Shown one piece after another: positions 1 to 8,577 of a stretch of DNA of 64,000 bases. The stretch is from assembly GCA_900544305.1 (NCBI GenBank), contig UQUV01000013.1, positions 4,484 through 68,483 of the forward strand, in the 5' to 3' direction. The stretch comes from an uncultured Porphyromonadaceae bacterium (lineage in GTDB: Bacteria; Bacteroidota; Bacteroidia; Bacteroidales; Muribaculaceae). How positions within the stretch are numbered: the first letter of the stretch is position 1; each line of letters starts with the position of its first letter. The translations under genes and the position numbers were made by a program. The notes under the pieces were generated by a model. The model saw nothing but the letters and a program-made list of their open reading frames with translations. It ran no database searches and was not told the origin of the DNA.

Positions 1-2
1 TT

Positions 3-1337
3 TCAAATCCGGATGTTCCGTTTGACCGTTATTATACGATGGAAAACAATTATGCCTATACTGACTTTGCTCATATTGTAGCACCGTTAGCTTCGGAATT
101 GGCACCGGTGGTGATGGCGGAAAAGACATCCGACATATTTGGCGACATTCAGGTGTTTGTCGACAATGTCCCTGCCATTCCCGGCATCAGTTGTACATGG
201 CATTTTGACGAAAACAAATTCAGGATAGTTTCTCAGCAAGGACTACAAGCTACTATCCGACCATTGGAATATGGAACAACCGACAAGATTTCAGCAACGG
301 TTAAGCTGCCGTCGTATATTCTTGATTTTTCTTACACAACACCTAAACAAGAACTGGCAACAAAGCATATCTATATAAATGGGTCGGACTATATTTCGGA
401 AGAAGCCGAGCTTTACACATTGTCAGAACAGCTACCCGATAGTAGAGTTGAATGGATATCGTCTCCTAATATTGAAATTGAAGCAATTTCAGAAACTGAA
501 GTCACAGCCAAAATAATTGGCAATCATGACGAACCTTGGATTGAAGCGCAAATGATTGTGGAGGAAACGGATACTTGCCGCATCCACAAGGATTTGTACT
601 CTCCGGAATTGGAACGGGTAGAGTTTGAAATCGTGCAAAGTTATTGGGACCAGGAAGCACTCACAGAAAATTATCTGCTAAAAATACATCACTATCCAGA
701 AAATATCCCGGAAGTGTCGTTGTCTTACTGCTGGAACAATAATGTGGTGGATCCCAATAAAGCAGGAATTAGCATCCTTGGTGATGCCAAAATTGAAACA
801 GAAGGTGATACTGGTTTCTGTGATTATGTAGTTGAGCTCGATACAACTATTACAGTGTATCCTCCTATTGTCAAACCTGCATCAGTGAATAATGATGGCC
901 TTATTTTGGGTGCTGTTGGTCCGTCAATGGCATGGATTCGTATGCCAAGTGTTGATGTAGGGCAGGTTGCGAAAGGTTTTGTTTGGTGTACAGTTCGAGA
1001 TTTAAACGACATTAGTAAAAGGGATTCAGTTTATGTGGAAGCTAAATGGTCGAAAGTGTATTCAATTTCTCCCAATCCGGCAAGCACCGTGCTGACGGTT
1101 TCCGAAGCAACTGCGCCGGATGGAATGATGAGGTCGGCAAGCAACGTTATCACTAATGAATCGCAAATTCGGATGGAATTTTACAACGGTCAGACGCTTG
1201 TCAAGTCGTTGATATTTGATGGCAGACAGTCGTCAATGAGCATCGATGTCGCTGACCTTCCCGAAGACATTTACTATCTTGTCATCATCAAAAATGGTGA
1301 AGCGGTTCAGCGTGAAAAAATTGTGATTGAACGATAG
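3..1337 (+). CDS. C-terminal part of a type IX-secreted protein (5' end outside window)
   Basis: The reading frame is open from base 3 through the first ATG at 39, so the gene probably starts before the window and only its C-terminal part is present. The last ~90 residues form a type A T9SS sorting domain: the SPNPAS motif, then short beta strands (FYNGQTLVKS, DVADLPEDIYYLVI) and a basic end (QREKIVIER). This predicts export through the outer membrane by the type IX system and surface attachment or release. The upstream ~340 residues look beta-rich and Ig/PKD-like, with no catalytic motif that I recognise. The catalytic or binding module, if there is one, lies upstream. A strong hairpin follows the stop codon. 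Confidence 0.72.
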   Translation, partial: SNPDVPFDRYYTMENNYAYTDFAHIVAPLASELAPVVMAEKTSDIFGDIQVFVDNVPAIPGISCTWHFDENKFRIVSQQGLQATIRPLEYGTTDKISATVKLPSYILDFSYTTPKQELATKHIYINGSDYISEEAELYTLSEQLPDSRVEWISSPNIEIEAISETEVTAKIIGNHDEPWIEAQMIVEETDTCRIHKDLYSPELERVEFEIVQSYWDQEALTENYLLKIHHYPENIPEVSLSYCWNNNVVDPNKAGISILGDAKIETEGDTGFCDYVVELDTTITVYPPIVKPASVNNDGLILGAVGPSMAWIRMPSVDVGQVAKGFVWCTVRDLNDISKRDSVYVEAKWSKVYSISPNPASTVLTVSEATAPDGMMRSASNVITNESQIRMEFYNGQTLVKSLIFDGRQSSMSIDVADLPEDIYYLVIIKNGEAVQREKIVIER

Positions 1338-1343
1338 AAATTG

Positions 1344-1386
1344 ATTTGCTTCCTGCATGCTGATAGCTGGCATGCAGGAAGCAAAT
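1344..1386 (+). terminator. perfect 17-bp hairpin after the T9SS protein gene
   Basis: Two perfect 17-nt arms (1344-1360 and 1370-1386, containing CTTCCTGCATGC and its complement) flank a 9-nt loop and begin six bases after the stop at 1337. There is no clean U-tract, so it may be a terminator or an RNA-stability element. Its position argues against starting the next gene at 1341. Confidence 0.6.
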
Positions 1387-1418
1387 TAATGATTCAAAAA
1401 ATCATAAAAAGAAAAACT

Positions 1419-1991
1419 ATGAAAACAAGAATTTTATTATTGCTGTTAGCGGTATTGGCTTCGCTACCGGCAGTGGCATATGAGCCTGCAGACAACGTTG
1501 GGTTGAGCCTCAAAGAGCAGCGCCGCACGCTGCGGGGGTATAAATGGAGTGTGGAAGCAAGTGCTGTTTTAAGGATAGGGGATGAGTGTGAAAAAACTTG
1601 GGATGGCGGCGATATACAGATTCCGGTGGTATATTATAATAGTAGTGCTTTTTATCTGTCGACAACCCATGGCTACCAGTTTAACAATTATTTCTTTTTA
1701 GGTGGTGGTGTCGCATTGGGTTGTTATACGGATAGGCATGAATTTATGATGCCTGTCTATGCTGCATTCAGAGTCAATATTTTGAATAAGAAAGTCTCGC
1801 CCTATGTAGATGGGCGTGCAGGACTGTCATTCGGAAATTCTGTCGGAGCTTATAGTTCTATTGCATTGGGGTTACGAATAGCGATGGAGCGGAAAACGGG
1901 CTTGCTGATTGCGGCAGAATATGATGTAGGAGAATATGACATTCTTTTGTTTTCTAAAGGCTTGGGGTTGCGCATTGGTTATGAGTTTTAG
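1419..1991 (+). CDS. small secreted or outer-membrane beta-barrel-like protein
   Basis: A 190-residue protein that I do not recognise by family. The start at 1419 is chosen because it gives a good signal peptide (basic MKTRI, a hydrophobic leucine/alanine core, then AVAYEP). An earlier in-frame ATG at 1341 would put the hairpin inside the gene. After the signal the sequence alternates polar and hydrophobic residues with many Gly and aromatic residues (YQFNNYFFLGGGVALG, KVSPYVDGRAGLSFG) and ends in aromatic Phe, as in small 8-stranded outer-membrane barrels. Outer-membrane location is inference. A 16-bp hairpin follows at 2044-2079. Function unknown. Confidence 0.6.
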   Translation: MKTRILLLLLAVLASLPAVAYEPADNVGLSLKEQRRTLRGYKWSVEASAVLRIGDECEKTWDGGDIQIPVVYYNSSAFYLSTTHGYQFNNYFFLGGGVALGCYTDRHEFMMPVYAAFRVNILNKKVSPYVDGRAGLSFGNSVGAYSSIALGLRIAMERKTGLLIAAEYDVGEYDILLFSKGLGLRIGYEF

Positions 1992-2043
1992 CTGCTGGCT
2001 ATTCAAACGATTTGATTGAAGTTTAAAGATAAGTTGCAAAATT

Positions 2044-2079
2044 AGCGGCAAGAGTAATTGGGAAATTGCTCTTGTCGCT
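2044..2079 (+). terminator. hairpin after the small barrel gene
   Basis: Arms 2044-2059 and 2064-2079 pair over 16 bp with two G-U pairs around a GGGA loop, about 50 bases after the stop at 1991. There is no long U-run, so moderate confidence. The rest of 2080-2190 shows only a small CCGGCA/TGCCGG hairpin (2141-2160). Confidence 0.45.
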
Positions 2080-2194
2080 GATTCTATGTTGTTTATGATT
2101 TGTTGTTGCAATCTTGTCTGGCGTTTTGGCTGATATCACATCCGGCATCTGTTTTTGCCGGGAAGGGGGAGGTTGAAAGGGGAAATAAACAAAA

Positions 2195-2222
2195 AACGAC
2201 TCAACATTGCTGTTAAGTCGTT
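2195..2222 (-). terminator. terminator of tRNA-Pro
   Basis: On the minus strand, five bases after the tRNA 3' end, an 11-bp stem (AACGACTTAAC with GTTGAGTCGTT, one G-U pair) with a 6-nt loop is followed by a run of six U. This is a typical intrinsic terminator. Confidence 0.75.
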
Positions 2223-2227
2223 CATTG

Positions 2228-2302
2228 TCGGGGTACCAAGATTCGAACTTGGGACCCCCTGCTCCCAAAGCAGGTGCGCTAACCGGACTGCGCTACACCC
2301 CG
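2228..2302 (-). tRNA. tRNA-Pro (anticodon TGG)
   Basis: Read on the minus strand, 75 nt fold as a full cloverleaf. The acceptor stem is CGGGGTG with TACCCCG and discriminator A. The D arm contains AGCGCAGTCCGGTTAGCGC. The anticodon stem CCTGC/GCAGG holds the loop TTTGGGA with anticodon TGG, and the T arm contains GTTCGAATC. The 3' CCA is not encoded, as is common in Bacteroidota. It decodes CCA and probably other CCN codons by wobble. It has its own terminator and is a single gene here, with no integrated element next to it. Confidence 0.96.
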
Positions 2303-2498
2303 AAGACATTTGCTTTCTCAAATGCTCTGCAAAGGTAGGGTGTTTTTATGTAACTGCCAAATTTTTCGGCAACTTTTTTCGTAAAAAGATGAAAAAAGTG
2401 GATATTTGAGTGTTTTTGTCCATTTTTGAGGGACTGCTTGCCGGAATTGTCGGCAGTTATGATTAATTTTAGGGCATAAAAAGAATAATAGCTGCAAT

Positions 2499-3476
2499 AT
2501 GAAAAAAGTATTGGTGACCGGTGCCGACGGTTTTATCGGCTCACACCTCACGGAGATGCTCCTTGCAGAGGGTTGTGAAGTGAAGGCTTTGAGTGTTTAC
2601 AACTCGTTCAACTATTGGGGTTGGCTCGACGGCATGAAGCATGAGAACCTGGAAGTGCTGAACGGCGATGTGCGCGACCCGAATTTCTGTCGTGAGGCGG
2701 CTCGTGGCTGTGACACGATTTTCCACCTTGCCGCACTGATTGCCATTCCTTACAGCTATGTGGCTCCCGACAGCTATGTGGACACAAATATCAAGGGCAC
2801 GCTCAATATCTGTCAGGCGGCTCGTGATGCCGGAGTGGAACGGCTGATTGTCACCTCTACATCCGAAGTCTATGGTACGGCTCGTTATGTGCCTATCGAC
2901 GAGAAACATCCGAAGCAGCCGCAGTCGCCTTATTCGGCTACGAAAATCGGAGCGGATGCGATTGCCGAGAGTTTCTACAATGCGTTCAATCTGCCGGTAG
3001 TGGTGGCTCGTCCGTTCAACACCTACGGTCCGCGCCAGTCGGCCCGTGCCATTATTCCTACCATCATCACGCAGATTGCCAACGGCGTGCGCGAAATAAA
3101 GGTGGGCGACCTGACACCGACACGCGATTTCAACTATGTGAAGGATACTTGCCGCGGCTTTATCGCTCTTGCCCGTACCGCAGGAATTGAAGGTCAGGAA
3201 ATCAACATTTGCAGCAAAAGTGAGATTTCGATGCAGGACACACTGAACCTCATAGCCGAACTGATGGGTGCCGACATTACCTGGGTGCAGGATCCGGCAC
3301 GTATCCGTCCGAAAAATTCGGAAGTGTTCCGCCTGTTCGGCGACAATACGAAAATCTGTAGCCTGACCGACTGGCGACCGCAGTTCTCGCTTGCCGACGG
3401 ACTGAAGGAAACCATTGAATGGTTCTCCAATCCGGAAAATCTTGCCAAATACAAATACGATATCTATAACCGATGA
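2499..3476 (+). CDS. NAD-dependent sugar-nucleotide 4,6-dehydratase, LegB-like
   Basis: A 325-residue extended short-chain dehydrogenase/reductase. It has the N-terminal Rossmann motif GADGFIG (residues 8-14), an STSEVYG segment near 120-126, the catalytic YSATK (Tyr145, Lys149) and the RPFNTYGPRQSARA substrate loop. The loop and the VKDTCRGF segment are characteristic of LegB-type dehydratases, which convert a GlcNAc nucleotide to the 4-keto-6-deoxy sugar in the legionaminic acid pathway. It is first in a three-gene operon whose last member is a NeuB-type synthase. The next ATG overlaps its stop by 4 nt, implying translational coupling. The exact nucleotide substrate (UDP or GDP) cannot be read from the sequence. 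Confidence 0.82.
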   Translation: MKKVLVTGADGFIGSHLTEMLLAEGCEVKALSVYNSFNYWGWLDGMKHENLEVLNGDVRDPNFCREAARGCDTIFHLAALIAIPYSYVAPDSYVDTNIKGTLNICQAARDAGVERLIVTSTSEVYGTARYVPIDEKHPKQPQSPYSATKIGADAIAESFYNAFNLPVVVARPFNTYGPRQSARAIIPTIITQIANGVREIKVGDLTPTRDFNYVKDTCRGFIALARTAGIEGQEINICSKSEISMQDTLNLIAELMGADITWVQDPARIRPKNSEVFRLFGDNTKICSLTDWRPQFSLADGLKETIEWFSNPENLAKYKYDIYNR

Positions 3477-4429
3477 ACGGAAAGGTCACGATATTGATGC
3501 TGGGCGGCGCGAAGCGCGTTTCGCTGGCGCGGCTGCTGAAGGAAGCAGGACGTCGGCGAGGTGTGGAAGTCGTTATCCTCAGCTATGAAATTATCCCGAC
3601 AGTGCCTATCGCTTGTGAAGGACGCATTATTGCGGGTCGCCGCTGGCGTGATGCCGATGCGCTCGACCATTTGGCACAGACGGTGGCCGACGAGGCGGTC
3701 GACATCGTTCTGCCGTTTGTCGACGGTGCCATCGAGGTGGCTTCCCGACTGAAGGAACGCTGTCCGCAGGTGTTTGTTCCTGTGTCGCCGTTCGAGGTGG
3801 CGCATGCCATGTTCGACAAGACAGAGGCAGCCGAACTCTTTGCCGAAGAAGGCATCTGCATACCGGCAACCTATACGCCTGACAATTGCCGCTTCCCGGC
3901 CATTATGAAGCCGCGTGAAGGATCGGCCTCAAAGGGTATTGTGGTGGTAAACAGCCGCGAGGAACTGGAGAAAGTGGGACATTTCGACCGTTATCTGATT
4001 CAGGAATACATTGCCGACAGCGAAGAATATACGGTGGACTGCTATGTGTCGACGGTCGACGGCGAAGTACTGTGTGCCGTTCCGCGCATTCGTCTTTCTA
4101 CATCCGGCGGCGAAGTCGACCGTACGGAGACACGCCGCATCGACGAACTTCTGGAGGCTTCCGACTCTATTTTGCGCCGATTGGGCTTCCGAGGACCTGT
4201 CACGTTGCAGTTCCTTTTCGACAAGGCTACGGGCCGCTATCTACTGATGGAAATCAATCCGCGGTTGGGCGGCGGTGTGGTATGCTCCATCCTTGCCGGA
4301 GCCGACATCCCGTCGATGCTGCTTGCCGAAGCTGCCGGCGAAAAGGCAGAACCGTGCCGCAACTGGCGCGACCGTGCGCTCATGGCACGCTATTTCAGTG
4401 AAGTAATGTTTTTCAACGATGAACAATAA
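3473..4429 (+). CDS. ATP-grasp enzyme in the nonulosonate-type operon
   Basis: A 318-residue protein with ATP-grasp architecture: an N-terminal alpha/beta domain (residues ~1-100), the nucleotide-binding segment PAIMKPREGSASKG, a central QEYIADSEEYTVDCYV strand and the metal-binding LMEINPRLGGG near 265. The nearest general resemblance is to carbamoyl-phosphate-synthase-like ATP-grasp ligases, which join a carboxylate to an amine or thiol through an acyl-phosphate. The carboxylate partner is unknown. It overlaps legB-like by 4 nt and the NeuB-like gene by 11 nt, so it is almost certainly co-made with both. It could add an amino acid or other acyl group to the sugar, but that is inference. Confidence 0.75.
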   Translation: MNGKVTILMLGGAKRVSLARLLKEAGRRRGVEVVILSYEIIPTVPIACEGRIIAGRRWRDADALDHLAQTVADEAVDIVLPFVDGAIEVASRLKERCPQVFVPVSPFEVAHAMFDKTEAAELFAEEGICIPATYTPDNCRFPAIMKPREGSASKGIVVVNSREELEKVGHFDRYLIQEYIADSEEYTVDCYVSTVDGEVLCAVPRIRLSTSGGEVDRTETRRIDELLEASDSILRRLGFRGPVTLQFLFDKATGRYLLMEINPRLGGGVVCSILAGADIPSMLLAEAAGEKAEPCRNWRDRALMARYFSEVMFFNDEQ

Positions 4430-5429
4430 GAAAGTAATCATCATAGCCGAAGCCGGTGTGAACCATAACGGCAGCTATGAACTGGCAATAAAGATGGTCG
4501 ACGAGGCAAAGCGTGCCGGCGCCGACTATGTGAAATTTCAGACCGCAAAACCCGAGCTGGTGATTTCCACTTTTGCTCCAAAAGCGGAATATCAGAAGGA
4601 AACGACAGGCACTGCCGAGAGTCAGTTGGAGATGTGCAAGGCCATTCACTTGCCGCTTACCGACTACAAGCCGCTGAAGGAATATTGCGACAAGGTGGGC
4701 ATCGGTTTCATGAGTACGCCGTTCGACCTCGTTTCGATTGACGTGCTGGAGCCGCTCGACATGGACTATTACAAAATTCCTTCGGGTGAAATCACCAATC
4801 TGCCGTATCTCCGTAAAATCGCTTCCAAACATCGTCCGGTGATTCTCTCTACCGGTATGTGCGAGGTGGAAGAAGTGGAAGCGGCGTTGCAGGTGCTGGA
4901 GCAGGGCGGAGTAAAGCGTAGCGACATCATCGTGCTGCATTGCAATACGGAGTACCCGACACCGATGGCCGATGTCAATCTGCGTGCCATGGACGACTTG
5001 CGCCGTTCGTTGGGCGTGGAGGTAGGCTATTCCGACCATACGAAGGGTATTGAAGTACCGATTGCCGCCGTGGCTTTGGGGGCAACGGTGATTGAAAAGC
5101 ATTTTACGCTCGACAAGACGATGGAAGGCCCTGACCACAAGGCTTCGCTTGAACCTGACGAACTGAAGGCGATGGTCGATGCCATTCGCAACATTGAGCA
5201 GGCGTTGGGCGACGGGCACAAGCATGTCAGCCCTTCGGAACGGAAGAATATGGACATTGCCCGCAAGAGCATCGTGGCGGCGCGCGATATCCGCAAAGGG
5301 GAAGTGTTGACCGAAGAGAACATCACCACAAAACGCCCCGGCAACGGTATCAGCCCCATGCGCTGGGACAGCGTCATCGGCACAACCGCCATCCGCGATT
5401 TCGGTTACGACGAACTGATAGAAATGTAA
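4419..5429 (+). CDS. N-acetylneuraminate/legionaminate synthase family protein (NeuB-like)
   Basis: A 336-residue protein with two domains. A NeuB TIM barrel (residues ~1-260) carries EAGVNHNG, DYVKFQTA, KIPSGE, LSTGM, LHCNTEYPTP, GYSDHT and IEKHFTLD; a C-terminal SAF/antifreeze-like domain (KSIVAARDIRKGEVLT...TKRPGNGI) follows. NeuB enzymes condense phosphoenolpyruvate with a 6-carbon amino sugar to give a nine-carbon nonulosonic acid. With the LegB-like gene upstream, a legionaminic-type product is more likely than Neu5Ac. Aminotransferase, N-acetyltransferase, 2-epimerase and CMP-transferase genes are not in the window. A terminator follows at 5456. Confidence 0.88.
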   Translation: MNNKKVIIIAEAGVNHNGSYELAIKMVDEAKRAGADYVKFQTAKPELVISTFAPKAEYQKETTGTAESQLEMCKAIHLPLTDYKPLKEYCDKVGIGFMSTPFDLVSIDVLEPLDMDYYKIPSGEITNLPYLRKIASKHRPVILSTGMCEVEEVEAALQVLEQGGVKRSDIIVLHCNTEYPTPMADVNLRAMDDLRRSLGVEVGYSDHTKGIEVPIAAVALGATVIEKHFTLDKTMEGPDHKASLEPDELKAMVDAIRNIEQALGDGHKHVSPSERKNMDIARKSIVAARDIRKGEVLTEENITTKRPGNGISPMRWDSVIGTTAIRDFGYDELIEM

Positions 5430-5455
5430 AGAATCGGATTATTCGGAATATAACT

Positions 5456-5495
5456 CAATGGCTGCCTCTGTCAGGAGGCGGCCATTGTTGTTTTT
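5456..5495 (+). terminator. intrinsic terminator of the NeuB operon
   Basis: Arms 5456-5468 and 5475-5487 form a 13-bp stem (CAATGGCTGCCTC/GAGGCGGCCATTG, one G-U pair) with a 6-nt loop, followed by TTGTTTTTAT. It lies 27 bases after the neuB-like stop. The following 5496-5654 stretch is AT-rich and holds only the promoter region of the next gene. Confidence 0.8.
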
Positions 5496-5654
5496 ATATT
5501 TAATATTTTGATTTATAAGTGTTTGTTGTGGCGTGATGTGTTGCTGTAGTAGGGCTTGTGTTGACCTGAAAGATTTTGATGTGTGGGGAAATTTGCAGAA
5601 AAAATTATTGAGATTGTAACTTGCGGTCGAATTAAAAACCTAATATTATAAACT

Positions 5655-7799
5655 ATGAGAAAACTAATACTTTTATTTGTCGTTTGCTTGCTGGCTTTGA
5701 CCTCTTATGCTCAGCAAGTTGAACTTGTAAAAGTTCAGGCTTCGAAAATGACGAAAGAGGTGGAAAACAATGTAATCAAGCCGGCCGATTATTCGGATGC
5801 CGTTGATTATCCGGTGTTGTATCTGCTTCACGGTTATGGTGGAAATCATAATGACTGGGTGAACATTGTACCTCAAATCAAGGATTTGGCTACAGCCTGC
5901 CAAATGATTGTAGTTTGTCCGAATGGTGCTAACAGCTGGTATTTTGACAGCCCTATTAATAAGGATATCCAGTATGAAACATACATCATCAAGGATTTGA
6001 TTCCTTATATCGACCAGCATTACAGCACTATCGCTCATCGCAACGGACGTGCCATTTCCGGCCTTAGCATGGGTGGCCACGGTGCGTTGTATCTTGCTAT
6101 CCGACACAAGGATATGTTTGCCATGGCCGGTGCCATGTCAGGCGGTGTGGATATAACAAAGACATCACAGGCTTTCGAATTGGCGAAGGTGTTGGGTCCG
6201 ATGGAAGAAAACGAAGAGTTGTGGAAATCAAGCTCTGTTCTCGGACAGGCCGACAACTTGCGTAATGGAGAACTTGACATTTGTTTTGATTGCGGTACGG
6301 AAGACATGTTTGCCGAATCGAATGCGGAACTGCATGAGAAATTGACTGCTAACGGCGTGGCACACGACTATACGACACGTCCGGGAAATCACAATTGGGA
6401 TTATTGGACAAATTCAATTTATTACCATATGTTGTATTTCCATTTGGGATTCAATCGTTTGGCAAGCACAGAAGTGCCGGGTGGCTCTGTCTATTTTTAC
6501 GATGCTCCGGGCGACGGTACTTACGACCCGAGCTGGACAACAGCTACGGCTCCAAGCGTATTGCCGGAGTTGACAGGCAAGCTGATTGTTGATTCTGATG
6601 TGAAATACAGCGGAAAGAACAGCCTCCGTTTGCGTTGGACTTCAAATGAAGGAGGCTCTTGGGCAGCAAGTATTGCAGCCAAGAATTGGGCAAACGTTGA
6701 CATGTCAAAGAGTTCTGAAATCCGTTTCTGGGTATGCGCAAAGGAAGAAATTGAAAATAAGGCTCTTCCGTTGATTTATTTACAGAACAGCCAGTACGCA
6801 TTGTCAGGCAAGGTGAAAATGGGAAAATATGTAGACGGCAACCTGCCGGCTTCTACTTGGGTGGAAATTGTAGTTCCGTTGGCTGATTTGCTGGTGGATG
6901 CTCCTTCCTATAACCTGTCATCCAACAAGACAATCTTTTTCTCTCAGGACATTGCTGACGGAAAGGAACATACGCTCAATATCGACTATGTGACTGTGAT
7001 GGATGACCCGAACTATCAGCCGCCGACAGAAATGGTGCTTTTTGCCGATAGTAAGGACAATACCTATTACGACCCGAGCTGGGTGAACCTCACAGCTCCG
7101 AGTACGGTAGACGTGCCGGAAGGCCATGCTGAAAAACTGCCGGTTGTAACGGATATCAAGCAGGAAGGCGAAAATGCTCTCCGTCTGACTTACACTTCTA
7201 TGGAAGGCGGTGTGTGGAAAGCTCTCGTAGCCGGTTTGGGCTGGAATCTTTTTGATTTAACAGAAGCTGACTATGAATTGCGTTTCTGGGTACGCGCTAC
7301 TGAAACATTGTCGGGCGATGTGCTTCCGGTAATGTACTTTGAAGGAAACGGTGGCGGTACAACCGGAAAACTTAAATTGAGCGACTATGTTTCAGCTTTG
7401 AATGCTGATGAATGGACAGAAGTGGTTGTTCCGATTGAGGACTTCCGCAAGGCTGACCCTGCCTTCTCAAAATGGGATATTGTAAAAGGTTTGTTCTTCT
7501 CTCAGAATGCAGCTGACGGTAAGGCTCATACGCTTTATCTCGACAATATGAAATTTCAGATTGTAGGCGGTTCTTCAGTTGAAGAAGTCGGTTTGGCTGA
7601 TAACGGCATGAATTTGTTCTACAGCAACGGCTCGATTTGCTACGAAGGCATCGAAGGCAATGTTGCGGTTTACAACCTTGCCGGAGTAAAATGTGCAGAA
7701 TTCACTGCATCTCAAAAGGGTGAATTCAAATGCTCGTTGGCTAATGGTGTGTATGTAGCTGTTGCCGATAACGCAGGCCGGAAATTTGTAGTGAAATAG
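5655..7799 (+). CDS. secreted CE1-type esterase with two repeated C-terminal modules
   Basis: A 714-residue protein. A signal peptide (MRKLILLFVVCLLALTSYAQ) leads into an alpha/beta-hydrolase of the esterase D/feruloyl esterase (CE1) type, residues ~20-265. It has the oxyanion motif HGYGG (59-63), nucleophile elbow GLSMGG with Ser138, Asp217 in DCGTED and His246 in RPGNHNW. Two homologous modules of ~165 residues follow, each opening with Y-DPSW and containing GG-W and RFWV(C/R)A, probably carbohydrate-binding beta-sandwiches. The C-terminus (VYNLAGVKCAEF...LANGVYVAVADNAGRKFVVK) resembles a T9SS sorting signal. It probably removes acyl or feruloyl groups from plant polysaccharide. It stands alone between terminators, outside a complete polysaccharide locus. 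Confidence 0.85.
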   Translation: MRKLILLFVVCLLALTSYAQQVELVKVQASKMTKEVENNVIKPADYSDAVDYPVLYLLHGYGGNHNDWVNIVPQIKDLATACQMIVVCPNGANSWYFDSPINKDIQYETYIIKDLIPYIDQHYSTIAHRNGRAISGLSMGGHGALYLAIRHKDMFAMAGAMSGGVDITKTSQAFELAKVLGPMEENEELWKSSSVLGQADNLRNGELDICFDCGTEDMFAESNAELHEKLTANGVAHDYTTRPGNHNWDYWTNSIYYHMLYFHLGFNRLASTEVPGGSVYFYDAPGDGTYDPSWTTATAPSVLPELTGKLIVDSDVKYSGKNSLRLRWTSNEGGSWAASIAAKNWANVDMSKSSEIRFWVCAKEEIENKALPLIYLQNSQYALSGKVKMGKYVDGNLPASTWVEIVVPLADLLVDAPSYNLSSNKTIFFSQDIADGKEHTLNIDYVTVMDDPNYQPPTEMVLFADSKDNTYYDPSWVNLTAPSTVDVPEGHAEKLPVVTDIKQEGENALRLTYTSMEGGVWKALVAGLGWNLFDLTEADYELRFWVRATETLSGDVLPVMYFEGNGGGTTGKLKLSDYVSALNADEWTEVVVPIEDFRKADPAFSKWDIVKGLFFSQNAADGKAHTLYLDNMKFQIVGGSSVEEVGLADNGMNLFYSNGSICYEGIEGNVAVYNLAGVKCAEFTASQKGEFKCSLANGVYVAVADNAGRKFVVK

Positions 7800-7822
7800 A
7801 CTGTAAACAGATAGAAAAGTTT

Positions 7823-7860
7823 GGGGCGGAGCTGCTGGTTGCAGTCCCGCCCCTTATTTG
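7823..7860 (+). terminator. terminator between the esterase and lrgB genes
   Basis: GGGGCGG (7823-7829) pairs with CCGCCCC (7847-7853), with a second short pairing inside (GCTGC/GCAG), followed by TTATTTG. It can serve the esterase gene and, in reverse, the convergent lrgB. Confidence 0.6.
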
Positions 7861-7881
7861 TAAAGGATTGTATGGGCAGGT

Positions 7882-8577
7882 TTAAAAATACCCTAACAAT
7901 CGGAGGATCGTTGGTGTGAGCAGGGCTGTGAAAATGCCGTTGAGGGTAAGGCCGAGGCTGGCGAATGCTCCGTAGCGGTCGCTGACGGTGATGGCACGCG
8001 AAGTTCCTACGGCGTGGGCGGCCGTTCCGAGCGAAAGCCCTTGGGCGATAGGACTGTTGACATGCGACAGGCGCATGACGCTGAATCCCGTCAAACCTCC
8101 GAAAATACCGATGCTGACTACAACGGCGGCCGTCAGCGACGGAATGCCGCCCAACGAAGCCGTTACTTCCATGGCGATCGGTGTGGTCACTGATTTGGCG
8201 GCGAGCGACATCACAACTTCACGTGATGCTCCGAACAGGTCGGCTATGAGCACGACGGAGATGACACCGGCAATACAGCCGCCCAACGCTGAAAGCATGA
8301 TGGGTAAAATCTGTTTGCGGATGGTGGACAACTGCTTGTAAAGAGGCACGCCGAGCGCAACAACCGCCGGCTTCAGCCAGAACTCGATATAATGTCCGGC
8401 CTTGGTATAGGTCTCAAACGAGATGTCGTTGAAAAGCAGGAAAACGATGATCAGTGCGATGGTCACCAGAATCGGGTTGAACAGCGAGCTGTGTGTACGC
8501 ACTTGGATGATTTGCGCTATGGCGTAGATGCAGAAAGTGAGCGCAAGCAGGAAGTAGGGGTTGTTAATGTATTCCAT
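7882..8577 (-). CDS. lrgB: LrgB/CidB family membrane protein
   Basis: A 231-residue polytopic membrane protein of the LrgB family, with the conserved AKSVTTPIAMEV and GTAAHAVGTSRA signatures in the C-terminal half. LrgA and LrgB form an inner-membrane system that was first described as controlling murein hydrolase activity and was later linked to pyruvate or glycolate export. The start at 8577 (MEYINNPYFLL) is preferred over an upstream ATG at 8628 because it matches the family N-terminus and gives a 14-nt overlap with lrgA instead of running 65 nt into it. It is co-transcribed with lrgA. The divergent Lrp/AsnC regulator is a plausible controller, by position only. Confidence 0.88.
   Translation of the reverse strand: MEYINNPYFLLALTFCIYAIAQIIQVRTHSSLFNPILVTIALIIVFLLFNDISFETYTKAGHYIEFWLKPAVVALGVPLYKQLSTIRKQILPIMLSALGGCIAGVISVVLIADLFGASREVVMSLAAKSVTTPIAMEVTASLGGIPSLTAAVVVSIGIFGGLTGFSVMRLSHVNSPIAQGLSLGTAAHAVGTSRAITVSDRYGAFASLGLTLNGIFTALLTPTILRLLGYF

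Noticed and set aside
1341..1418. Upstream ATG at 1341 as start of the small barrel gene
   Set aside because: It would put a perfect 17-bp hairpin in the coding region and remove the signal peptide from the N-terminus.
4413..5225. 270-codon minus-strand open frame opposite the NeuB gene
   Set aside because: The NeuB frame holds all family motifs; the reverse frame is a composition artefact.
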